From Saccoglossus kowalevskii (Eukaryota > Hemichordata > Enteropneusta > Harrimaniidae): a stretch of DNA of 30,849 nucleotides. The first letter of the stretch is position 1; each line of letters opens with the position of its first letter. The notes under the pieces were generated by a model. That model had not been told where the DNA came from. It did not search any database and saw only the letters and a program-made list of their open reading frames with translations. Both the position numbers and the translations under genes were made by a program. Where the stretch lies: positions 68,014 to 98,862 of the forward strand of contig NW_003156734.1 of the NCBI RefSeq assembly GCF_000003605.2. The letters are read 5' to 3'. This document shows positions 1-10,321 of the stretch, in pieces.

Positions 1-600
1 GCATATATCTCTTATTAGTGGTAACGTTGGGTACAAACATGGTAGAATACACTGATTATAAAAGGGCATAAAAGGTAAATAATAAACCTGCAATAAAACA
101 TAGTAAACCAGATTATATTGTGCTCTATTTCAAACAAATATGACATCTAAATATAATACACAATGTGTGAAAAGTTTATTTTCTGTCCACTGCAAGATCC
201 TCAGTGTGAAATCAAAAACAGGACAATCATGAACTAAACAGATGCAAAAGTATTTTTGGAGTATTTCTATACACATTTAATGATGATTAATTTTGATGAA
301 GTAAGGGTATCGCTATACCATATTCCTCTCTGAGAGATTAATGTTTAGACATTGAGCTATAAAATAAAGTAATTCAAGTTCAAATCAAATCGTTCTGTTT
401 TTGTGGTAATCCATGCCTTTCATGCAATACGTGGGTTTTTGCAGGAAGTAGAAAATCATCTCACTATGATAAACCATTCAAAAACGTCTGCCATCTTGGA
501 AATACTGCATAATTGTTCCATATTTGGAATTTGCAATTTCTAATAAGCTGGGAGGTAGATACTCCATATAATACAGAGACAGACATATAATAATACTTAC
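1..600 (-). other. PIGA intron (left part, runs off the window)
   Basis: AT-rich sequence with no exon recognisable as the next PIGA block on the minus strand. The minus-strand open frame that continues through the donor at 600 down to 478 is intron read-through, not exon. Confidence 0.6.
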
Positions 601-1440
<840 letters not shown>

Positions 1441-1755
1441 AAGTTAAAAGTAACAAGTTCTTGTGAATTTTCAATTTAAAAAACATATACAAAGTTTAAT
1501 CATGAACGGTCAGAGATGTGGCATTAGAACAGCCTGCAATGAACCAAAATGGCCATTACAACCATGCCCATTTAGAATCTAGATTAAATATCAAATAAGA
1601 ATTTAGGATTGATACACACGAACAATGTACTGATATGATCTTTTTTTTTTTGCATGGCAAAATGAGATTAAAAGTCCTTATGCAATAATGTTACACAATA
1701 AAATCAATCATGTACTATATTAATTTCAATGTTTGTTGCAGAATAATATAAAACA
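1441..1755. other. PIGA upstream intron or 5' flank, no feature seen
   Basis: AT-rich sequence without a recognisable exon. It includes an 11-T run near 1640. The upstream PIGA exon that should end two bases into a codon was looked for between here and 5570 and not found. Confidence 0.5.
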
Positions 1756-1756
1756 A

Positions 1757-3041
1757 GTCATTGAAAATGACACAGTCCCCGTTAAATTTTTAAAAGTTCT
1801 CTTTGTGCTCGTCATATTAAAGCGGAGGGGTTGTTGCAAGCGTGTCTTTGAAACTTGAGTTCGAAGTGGCACATACAACAGATTGTATATTTACATCAAA
1901 ACATGTGTTCGGTTTAGTAGTAATATGGCCAAAAATAAAAACAGCCGTTATTCGGCCATCTTTGATCTGATTATGAAACACACTGATATCTATGATGTAT
2001 GTGCCAAATACGAATGAAAATTACATTACATAAATTGTGCAAATATAGTAGTAAAGCCAAAAAATCAGATGGCTGTCAATCGGCCATCCTTGACCAGATT
2101 TTGAAACAAATTGTCATGGACATGCATTCTAACATGTATAAAGTACATGTATGTGCCAAATTTGAATGAAAACTGACACAGCATGTCCAAGATACCGCAT
2201 AAAAAAAAAAAGATGCCAGCCAGTCGACCATCTTTGATCCAATTGCGAAATAAATCGTCATGGACATGTATCCTAACATGTATAATCTATGTACAAGTTT
2301 GAATGACAACTGACAAAGCATGTCCAAAATACAACATTTAAAAAAAAACAAGATGGCTGCCAGTCGACCATTTTGAATCAAATTGCTAAACCACTGCATG
2401 TGCATATGTCCCACATAAGGTACTAGGCACATGCAAAGAATGAACAGAATCGGTCCACAGGATTATGAAATATGACGCTGGACAGACTGACGCACGGACG
2501 GACGGACACACGGAAGGACGGACGGACGGACACACGGACGGACGGACGGACGGACACACGGACGGACGGACGAACGGACGGACACACGGACGGACGGATG
2601 GACAGACTCAGGAACTCACGAACGGTCAGGGACATGTATCCTAACATGTATGATCTATGTACTAAATTTGAATGAAAACTGACAAAGCATGTCCAAAATA
2701 CAACATTTTCAAAAAACAAGACGGCTGCCATCTTTGATCCAATTGTGAAATAAATCGTCATGGACATGTATCCTAACTTGTTTAATCTAAGTACCAAGTT
2801 TGAATGACAACTGACAAAGCATGTCCAAAATACAACATTTTCTAAAAAAAAGATGGCTGCCAGTTGGCCATTTTGAATCGAATTGCTAAACCACTGCATG
2901 CGCATATGTCCCACATAAAGTACTAGGCACATGCAAAGAATGAACGGAATCGGTCCAAGGGATTCTGAGATACGATTCCGGACGAACGCACGGACGGACA
3001 GAGACCGAATTATAAGTCCCCTTCGTCCGAACGGGGACTAA
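1757..3041 (+). mobile_element. HINE/Helentron-like or pearl-like non-autonomous element, copy A
   Basis: The 5' end has the palindrome GTCATTGAAAATGAC followed by ACAGTCCCCGTT. The 3' end has a hairpin of AGTCCCC pairing with GGGGACT (3015-3039), followed at once by CTAA (3038-3041) and then T. The interior holds diverged ~160-170 bp units (GGACATG..ATCCTAACATGTATAA, GAATGAAAACTGACAAAGCATGTCC) and (ACGG)n microsatellites at about 2490-2605 and 2983-3000. The block from about 2381 to 2612 (CCACTGCATG..., ACGG run) recurs at about 2880-3000, so the copy carries an internal module duplication. Short terminal inverted repeats, an internal tandem core and an (ACGG)n tract are the described hallmarks of bivalve pearl/CvA elements and HINEs. 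No transposase is encoded, and the open frames across it are by-products of the repeats. Confidence 0.75.
2490..2605. repeat. (ACGG)n/(ACAC) compound microsatellite inside copy A
   Basis: Runs of GGAC/ACGG tetranucleotides are broken by ACACACGG interruptions. An open frame here reads repeated GRTDTRTD, which is low-complexity translation and not a gene. Confidence 0.9.
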
Positions 3042-3230
3042 TTAATTGCATGAAATTTCCCAATATATTGAAAACTACATAAATAATGGTAGGATTATCA
3101 AAGAAAACAATTTTAAGTGATATTTCATCATTATCTTAAAATATATACATAGAACACATACCCCAAAATTGAACTTGGCTGAGATACCAAAAAGGTTAAT
3201 ATAATATCCATGCAAGTTTAACGCAAGAGG

Positions 3231-3366
3231 GTCGTCACCTGCGCATGCACAAGAATTGAGTCCCAAGCGATGATAACACACGCTAAAAATGCAGAGGCTC
3301 ATGGGTAGACGCTTATTTGTAAACAATGACACGCTATGGCCATCTGATGCATGCACAGGTGACGAC
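3231..3366. repeat. 18-bp inverted repeat around a 100-bp spacer
   Basis: GTCGTCACCTGCGCATGC (3231-3248) is matched by the reverse complement of 3349-3366 at 17 of 18 positions. The right arm runs directly into the 21-bp tandem repeat. It may be the foldback of a small element; no clear target duplication was seen. Confidence 0.7.
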
Positions 3367-3441
3367 TCCCTCGCTCGAGGTGACGACTCCCTCGCTCAAG
3401 GTGACGACTCCCTCGCTCAAGGTGACGACTCCCTCGCTTTA
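3358..3441. repeat. Four-copy 21-bp minisatellite
   Basis: GGTGACGACTCCCTCGCTCAA is repeated at 3358, 3379, 3400 and 3421. The first copy has GA for AA at its end and the last ends in TTT. Because 21 is a multiple of three, the minus strand reads ERGSRHL four times in a short open frame (3299-3499). I do not regard this frame as a gene: it lacks any other support. Confidence 0.95.
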
Positions 3442-3645
3442 AAAAAGATTGGATAAAAATTGTTTGAGTTGACAACAATTCTAGACATTTTCCTCTCATA
3501 TACCTTACCCTTCACATATAAACAAGGTAAAAATGTGATAATTTACCTGCAGCTTGCAAGGATGTTATACAGTATATCATATTCTTGTCAGCTGAATGTC
3601 AATTTTGTGACATGCTCGAACAAAATAAACATGTGACACTGAAAC

Positions 3646-3753
3646 CAGGGCTTGAATTTTACAAAGGCATCAAAGGCCCTTGCCTCCTTGGACCATTTTA
3701 TAAATTGTGGTTTTGGAAATAAATACCCTAGCAACTCAGAAGTTCGAGCCCTG
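3646..3753. mobile_element. 108-bp hAT-like MITE with 6-bp target duplication
   Basis: The ends are CAGGGCTTGAATTTT and the near inverse AAGTTCGAGCCCTG. TGAAAC flanks both sides exactly (3640-3645 and 3754-3759). The CAGGGNTTGAA-type terminus is typical of hAT-superfamily elements; hAT duplications are usually 8 bp and sometimes 5-6. It has no coding capacity. Confidence 0.75.
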
Positions 3754-3759
3754 TGAAAC

Positions 3760-5577
3760 CACAAATGGACTTTATTTGGCAGACTAACATCTTCAGACAG
3801 GACTTAGCTTGGTTAAGCTTTTCTAGTATTAATTAAGTAGTGCCAGAGGTACATTACTTGGGGTTTGCAACGCGCATAGTACTGTATGGTGGCATAATGT
3901 CAGGATCCCATTCATGTCATTTCGTAGATAGCGAGACTGATGCTACGACCTTCTGACATAAAATAGGCGGTTTGTAATAATCAATAAAACATGTTCTAAC
4001 AACTACTCGAAAACCAAGAAGAACAATCTAATGTTCTAAATTATTGACGTTGCGATAGCACCCTCTTGTGGCGATATCTCTGGATCCTGACTTTCAAAGC
4101 GAAAGTATACGTAGTTTTCGTTGTGCATATTCGATGCAAGTTTTCCAAAGTTATTTTAGTCTGACCCCGGAATAGAGGTATGCATAAGTAAATATTCATG
4201 TTTCTACATCATTCAATGCCAATTTGGGCTTAATTTTGATTTCAGTTGACTTCATATTTCCATTTATTCTGAGCCAGTTCATGCACTTTGAAGTAGCGGT
4301 CGCAACATTCTATATTAGAACACGAGATGTTGTTTATATTGTTGGACATCAAATACTTGTAATAATTCTATTTTTTAAACTCCATGTAACACAATTTGTT
4401 AAGAAGTATGTGATATATATTTATCGTCGCACTTGCCTAATGCAGTGAGTTTTAAAACTTGAGTTTTTTACAAGCGAGATCTTACTTTTGACGTGTATGT
4501 ATATCGAGGCGCCGTTATGTGATTATATAACGGAAACGTTTGTACTGCATTGAATTTATTTCGCAATATTTTATTGAATTTTTAGTGAGTTTATTTTGTG
4601 TTGTATTTCTGATTTATTACAGTTTTACGTGAATTAATGAATAAAACGATTATTGGCAATCTACCCCTGAACGATGTTGCTAATATATACTATTCGCCAC
4701 ACATGTATTACCACATTCATAGTGAAAAAATATAATACATCGAAAATGTACAGGAAATATAGTTATCGTAATCCGTCATATCGTGATCCACCTGGACATC
4801 CCAGTATCCTAGCCTCGAGCATGCGCATTCGCATTTTTCTGAGTCGGAACGCTTATGCAAGAGCGAGATTGAAAGGGGATTTTGGTATCATGTCACCGTA
4901 GTTGCAAAACCCAAGTAATGTATCTCTGGTAGTGCACAATGTCCATGATTTCATTTCATTGTTGACACATTCATTTTATCTACGTTATACTTGTGTTAAC
5001 TACATTATTTTTTCTAATTTTGCTTTAGTTATAAATGTGCTTTTTTTTCTCCAGTTTTTACATTCATGGAGAATTTATCCCAATACCCCTCAACCATAGA
5101 GGTAACTCTGGCCGAGTTCGGCGGTCACCAATTTTACTACTAGTAATGTCACTTCCGGGTCACTTCCCACAGTACGACCTCGAAAGGGGGCCAAACACTT
5201 TCAAATAAATCGTCTACTAATGGAATGGCATTATTTATAGAGAAACTCACCAAATGCAGTATTTTTTCTCGAATGACTCGCACATTTTTCCAAAATCTTT
5301 CAGTTAACCATCACCAATGCCAGTATACATGTATATATTGTTTAGCAGGAAGACATGTTTCCACCTCTCTCTTGACAGACTGTGAGGGCGATCACTTCTA
5401 AATACACTTCCGGTTCCACGCAGACAGGTCGTTTTCCCCAGCTGGCGTCACTGGCTGCCGGTGTCTGCTATATTGTTACATGCATCGCAAGGGGACAGTG
5501 TGGTGCTCAAGTATTTTCGTATTTGGACTGTCTAATCACTACATAAGACAGGACCCAAATCATCACGGTGTTAGATT
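3760..5577. other. PIGA-CANT1 head-to-head intergenic region
   Basis: About 1.8 kb presumed to contain the CANT1 promoter and 5' UTR, and perhaps the PIGA first exon. The last ~500 bases before the CANT1 start are less AT-rich, with CG dinucleotides (for example 5385-5480). No convincing TATA box, and no open frame that looks like a gene, was seen. GGATCCTGAC near 4081 is an inverted match to GTCAGGATCC near 3899. Confidence 0.5.
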
Positions 5578-6169
5578 ATGTTGAACGGTTCGTCGTCGTC
5601 TCCCAAAACAGTCGCCATGGGGCAAAATATTCAGGTACGACCACGTTTAGTTCTTGCCGCTATCGTGACATTAGCCGTTTTCGTTTTATTCGTAATTCTT
5701 CGATCGTGTAGTTCTGAACAAAATGCATCGCGTGACAACTTGTCGTCAGTGCCGTCTTCAAGCCTTGTCATGAAACTTCAGCAGAAAAACAAGTACAACT
5801 CGACGTACCCAATGTCAAATCCCGAACAGACAGCCAGTGGCATCAGATTTCGAATTGGGGTCATTTCTGATTTAGACGAGGCGTCAAAGGTTGAGGATAA
5901 AGACAATATGTGGAAGAGTTATTTTAAAAAGGGTTATCTTACGATAAATAGTCAACTTGATCAAGTTCTTGTTGAATGGGACAGCGATGTTACTGTGCTG
6001 ACGTCGACCTTGTCACAGGGCGGACGTGGCATGGAGTTGTCAGAATTACAAGTTTTCAATGGTAAATTGTACAGTGTTGATGACCGGACTGGTGTTATAT
6101 ACCTCATCGAAGGAGATAAAGCAATAGCCTGGGCAATAATGCCTGATGGCGATGGCAAAGTTGCAAAAG
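5578..6169 (+). CDS. CANT1: CANT1 exon 1 (coding): anchor, stem and first propeller blades
   Basis: It runs from the ATG to the donor AAAAG|GTAAAT and covers residues 1-197 plus one base of Gly198. It contains the membrane anchor and the conserved DLD and DDRTG acidic motifs expected to contribute to Ca2+ and nucleotide binding. Confidence 0.96.
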
Positions 6170-9100
6170 GTAAATTAAAAAAAAAACAATTTCCATTATG
6201 TAAAGACATCAAGGGATGAACCATTTGAACTCTTGGGGACGGAATTGGCGGGGGGGGGGGGGTAATTTGTAATAAAAATACAGTAATTTTCACTTTCTAT
6301 TAACCTCACTTCAAACCTACTATAGGCACAACAAACCTGTTCCATTAATACATGTATTTATACCGGTAAATACTAAATTTGAATGGCAGTTAGGTTAGGT
6401 TAAAGGGTAAGGTTAAATCCATCCAGTGCATCAATGAACACAGTTTGCAATAACTTCATTTGAAAACATTCAATCACAGTCCCTCTATGGATTGTGTTCC
6501 AAGAATTCTTTATCTGATTTGATGAGCAAAATTCTGCTGATTTAAAAAAAAAATTGCCCACAATTTAACTTCGCATAGAAATGCCATCTTGACCTCTGTT
6601 ATGAGTACATAATATACGATATAGATTTCTCACGGTTAACTCTGCACTGTGGACTAATGATTATTTTCATTGACTTCCTTTGTTATCTTTATGTAAATCA
6701 TTTGAAGTTAGGTAGGAGCATGGAGGTAAAAAAAAGGGGTAGAAGTGTTTATGATGAAAAAATTACCTAAAGGTCACTGTGACCCCCGTTTTGATGATCC
6801 AATTAAAATCGTTACTGCTACATGTATATTTCAACATTTTCCTCCAACTTTGGACATTCACAAATATTCATTTCTAATGACATTATAACAGTAAACTGTC
6901 ATTTACATGGTATTTATCAATCTGTTTAAACTAAGGACTTTGGGCATTTTTTATTTTATAATTTTTTTAAATTTTGAATATGTATTTAATTATTTATTTT
7001 ATTTATTTATTTCAAATTACCATTTAGTTGCAGGTATTTCTCGTTGGCTTTTACGATTACTAAAACTTTAAAAAAACTACCAGCGAAAAAAATAATAAAA
7101 TAAAACAAAATGTATGGGGAAATGTATACAAAAAACCAAACCAAATTTTTTTTTCAGATTTGGTACTTAATAGGATTCCTTGTATACCGGTAGTACTTCA
7201 TCAAAACACTGTAAATCGGTCTGTAAATTTTTGTGATGTGGTGTGTTCACATTTCCAACAAGTCATGCTGAGACTTTCTGTCCAAAAATTTTACGATCTG
7301 CCAAATTAACAGAAATTCAACTCTCACAAAATTAAAGTTGTTTACAGTAATACACATATTTCTCAACATCAGTAATTACAAATCACCATTAAATTGTTAT
7401 CAATGTTTTAATAAATTATATGTGTGTATTGGTATATTAGCATATGCCGGTGTTTTCCATTTGGATGGTATTTAGTTCGGAACCATATGTTTGATGAATG
7501 ATGTGGCAACCTTTTTATGAATGGTACACTTAATCCCCCACACCTTATGGCACCACTATTCACACAATGTGGATTGTGGTAATCTGTACTATTTATAATA
7601 ATGGCAGTGTGTGTGCATTTTGTAGAATACAGAGTCTTCAAAAATCTAACTGTCCATTTCTTTCTATTGAAATGCTGAGTGGATGTCATGCTAATGTATG
7701 TCAGATCTCTCCATAAGCTAGATTATATAAGGTTATTTTCTGTGACTTGACAAATTACAAACATTCCACAAATCAATTGCTCTCTTAACTACTGGTACAT
7801 GTATCTTTAGTTCACGTTTATTTATGAAAAATTGAGTGTACACTGCCATTATGACCACAACTCAGGGGTGGGTACCCAGTAGTAGAACATGTGCAAATAC
7901 CACTTGTGTTCTCTATAGAATATAGATACCAGGTAACTCTGCACATAGCAAATGTACATGTAATCTCTTCATTTTATCAACACCCACAATTAAACAAAAG
8001 TTTGCAAGTGTATTTTGCACAAATTATTTGAATCACCTTCAATATCCCTCTTCCATAACGAAAAGATTGTTGATGTCTGAATCATTCATTGCATGTAGGC
8101 AAGTAATTTTTCATTCTGTGTTAAGCCACAATTTGTAACTGCTTATATATACCGGTAATGCATTTTGCCCACAGACCATATTCCAGTTTTGGACTATGTG
8201 ACAGGGTTTCCCTAAAGTCGCATTTGTTTGTGAATGAACCTCAGTCGGTTGATTTAGCCTTCTCTGTTGACTGTTTTTAATGGTAGAGTTTGAACTCAGG
8301 TTTACCAATCAATGGTATAACCACTATGCTACTGATGGCTGGTTGATCTCACATGTTTTACATTTGAATGTTTTACTTCAGAAGAATATCCATTCCCCGT
8401 AATAATAAAATTACTCTTATTGCAGGCTTCAAGGGTGAATGGATGGCACTGAAAGATCAGATCTTGTACGTTGGTGGACTGGGAAAAGAATGGACAACTA
8501 CTACAGGAGAACTTGTAAATCTGAATCCACAATGGATAAAATTAATCACCCCTGATGGCGGTGTCCATCATCTTGAGTGGGTTGAAAACTATAATATGAT
8601 GAGAAAAAAAGCAGGGTGTGAATGGCCAGGTTAGTGGTTATTTAAACTCAGTATGTAAATATCTTGGATGTAATCGACATTGAGATACCAACCATACCGG
8701 TACTTTGCATATTTTAACAACAAATTTGCATTTTGTTATGAATCAATTGTCATCAGCTTGTTAATTTTTCTATTGATACAAGAGTCACTGATCAGATTAC
8801 TGCTAACAAACTTTTATTTTATTTTATGAAACTTATTAGATGGTGGTTTCACGATATGATAGAAACATTTGTTTCCTTTGATTTAATATACAATGAGTTA
8901 GAACAGATGATATATTTTGTGGTGCAATGTGTCATTTTTTTACATTCTGGCATACCTCATCAATGGAAAACTTTGTTTTATTGATCATTTTCATGAATAA
9001 TGACGTTAAGTTGTCTATTCCAGGCTACATGATTTTTGAGTCTGGAGTATGGAGTGAGATCCACCAACGATGGTTTTTCTTGCCTCGTCGAGCAAGCACT

Positions 9101-9397
9101 GAAAAATATGACGAACTGTCTGATGAGCGGCGTGCAACAAATCTCCTAATATCGTGCAGTGAGGATTTTTCAAACTGTAATGTTCGCAGGATTGGCGCTC
9201 TTATCTTAACGCATGGATTCTCATCATTTAAATTCATTCCTGGAACAAAAGATGCAGTTATCGTAGCTCTCAAGACTGAGGAAGATAAAGGGAAAATCAG
9301 TAGTTACATTCATGTTTTCAATATAAATGGACAGATTATTTTAAAAGAGACTAAAATAGCTGACAGCATGAAATATGAAGGCATTGAATTTATATAA
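5578..9397 (+). CDS. CANT1: Soluble calcium-activated nucleotidase 1 (apyrase), complete, three exons
   Basis: Joining 5578-6169, 8426-8629 and 9024-9397 gives 1170 nt (389 aa plus stop), close to the ~400 aa of vertebrate CANT1. The family is a five-bladed beta-propeller Ca2+-dependent nucleotidase that hydrolyses UDP, GDP and UTP in the ER/Golgi lumen or after secretion, and supports glycosylation and proteoglycan synthesis. Seen here: a short basic N-terminal tail, one hydrophobic segment at residues 24-41 (type II anchor), a polar stem with possible N-glycosylation sites (NAS at 49, NST at 74), then family blocks [10 protein letters not shown] (94-103), GRGMELSEL (149-157), [14 protein letters not shown] (160-173), [13 protein letters not shown] (214-226), [10 protein letters not shown] (281-290), [11 protein letters not shown] (328 on) and the terminal YEGIEFI. 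Both introns are phase 1 with GT-AG borders. An in-frame TAG at 5572-5574 bounds the start. Met14 (5617) has the better Kozak context (gccATGg), so initiation there is possible and would shorten only the cytosolic tail. Confidence 0.97.
6170..8425 (+). other. CANT1 intron 1
   Basis: 2256 bp, with a 13-G homopolymer at 6250-6262, AT-rich low-complexity sequence around 6940-7100, and a tRNA-derived SINE fragment on the minus strand near its 3' end. Nothing else coding was recognised; the minus-strand frames at 7408-7689 and 8111-8308 have no family signature. Confidence 0.85.
8135..8340 (-). mobile_element. Probable tRNA-derived SINE fragment
   Basis: On the minus strand TAGCATAGTGG (8331-8321) fits a pol III A box and GAGTTCAAACTC (8297-8286) fits a degraded B box. 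The spacing between them is 23 nt, shorter than in an intact tRNA, so this is a tRNA-like head and not a functional tRNA. The unrelated body continues to about 8135. No clear poly(A) tail or target duplication was found. Confidence 0.45.
8426..8629 (+). CDS. CANT1: CANT1 exon 2: [13 protein letters not shown] block
   Basis: Acceptor TTATTGCAG|GC, donor CCAG|GTTAGT, 204 bp, phase 1 to phase 1. It encodes residues 198-266, including GFKGEW and the highly conserved [11 protein letters not shown] motif. Confidence 0.96.
8630..9023 (+). other. CANT1 intron 2
   Basis: 394-bp AT-rich intron with GT-AG borders. No repeat or gene was seen in it. Confidence 0.9.
9024..9397 (+). CDS. CANT1: CANT1 exon 3: C-terminal blades and stop
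   Basis: Acceptor TCTATTCCAG|GC, ending at TAA 9395-9397 with a second TAA immediately after. It encodes residues 266-389 with [12 protein letters not shown]-like [14 protein letters not shown] and EGIEFI. Confidence 0.96.
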
Positions 9398-9444
9398 TAA
9401 GTGGCCATGGAGTGGAAATGTTGTATGTATTATACATTCCAATC

Positions 9445-9450
9445 AATAAA
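9445..9450 (+). terminator. CANT1 polyadenylation signal AATAAA
   Basis: A canonical AATAAA 48 nt after the stop codon, which implies a very short 3' UTR of roughly 70-80 nt. Confidence 0.75.
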
Positions 9451-9669
9451 ATTAAAAACTGTATTCATCTAAAATATTGTACATAATCACACATGGTAAT
9501 GCTTTCTACTGATTGGGGTGAATGGGTGGGTTGGTGTATTTGCTAGACATTTGGTGTGCATCATGCCATTTTTAACACTTCTTAAACAGTTCTTGTCTTT
9601 ATACAAGGAAAAAAACATTACTCCTGGTGAAATATGAAAATTTGTCCGCAGCTTCCAGTTTCAAACGCT

Positions 9670-9880
9670 TACTGTAAAGGGGGTAATTATTCACTGGGTT
9701 TTAATTTAGCTTATTTCGCTGACTGGAAAATGTGCTAAATTAAAACCCAGTGAATATGTAAAATTTAGCATAGAACACATTACCTAAATGACGAAACCGT
9801 GAATTTAAAACCCACTGAATATGCCTGAAATGGTCAATCAGTGAAATTTAAACCCAGTGAAAATTAATCATTTTACAGTA
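9670..9880. mobile_element. ~210-bp MITE, copy 1
   Basis: It begins TACTGTAAA, and its terminus TTAATTATTCACTGGGTTTT (approximate) is mirrored at the other end by AAACCCAGTGAAAATTAATC then TTTTACAGTA. This gives ~37-bp imperfect terminal inverted repeats. The outermost TA on each side may be a TA target duplication. Internally AAACCCA(C/G)TGAAT motifs recur. It starts about 220 bp past the CANT1 poly(A) signal. Confidence 0.75.
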
Positions 9881-10120
9881 CTTAAATTGCAAAAGTGCTT
9901 CTATAGACAAAAAGTAATGTTTTAGTGATTCAATATCTGACAAATATGTCTTTGTTTATATTTTCAGAGACCTCTAAATTAACTTATAGGCATGTAACTT
10001 TGATTGGTAATGCTCTCAACACATTTTCTGTTGACTCCATGTTATTACGGGTACCCATGGAGACTTTCAGCAGACAATAATAAAATACATGTATAAGCAT
10101 GGTTAATATTATGTTTTGCA

Positions 10121-10321
10121 TACTGTAAAAAATTAATTATTCATTGGATTTTAATTTTGCTTATTTCGCTGACTGGAAAACGCACTAAATTAAAATCCAG
10201 TGAATGTTAAATTTAGCATAGAACACATTATCTAAATGATAAAATTTAAAACCCACTGAACATGCCTGAAATGGTAAATCAGCAAAATTTAAACCCAGTG
10301 AAAATTAGTCATTTTATCATA
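10121..10321. mobile_element. ~200-bp MITE, copy 2
   Basis: Same order and orientation as the element at 9670: TACTGTAAAA, TTAATTATTCATTGG, GCTTATTTCGCTGACTGGAA, TTTAGCATAGAACACATTA, AACCCAGTGAAAATTAGTC. The 3' end is decayed (TTTTATCATA in place of TTTTACAGTA). Both copies share long identical stretches such as TTATTTCGCTGACTGGAAAA. Confidence 0.75.

Noticed and set aside
478-600. C-terminal part of the minus-strand frame containing the PIGA THAYG exon
   Set aside because: It lies beyond a clear GTAAGT donor and does not match the PIGA continuation, so it is intron.
2472-2675. Plus-strand frame with repeated GRTDTRTD
   Set aside because: Low-complexity reading of the (ACGG)n microsatellite.
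2076-2932. Minus-strand open frames of 118 and 169 codons with repeated CLVLYVGHM / [11 protein letters not shown] segments
   Set aside because: They are translations of the ~170-bp units of copy A; similar peptides appear in copies B and D (18298-18588, 25425-25742). No start, domain or codon signal supports a gene.
3552-3620. Possible PIGA first coding exon ending at CTGCAG|GTAAAT on the minus strand
   Set aside because: The donor is good, but the exon phase does not fit the 1071 acceptor and the peptide does not end in the expected Ile-Cys.
5961-6293. 110-codon minus-strand frame over CANT1 exon 1
   Set aside because: Antisense shadow of the CANT1 coding exon and the G homopolymer.
6386-6405. 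TTAGGTTAGGTTAAAGGGT, telomere-like
   Set aside because: Only two imperfect units; too short to be an interstitial telomeric block.
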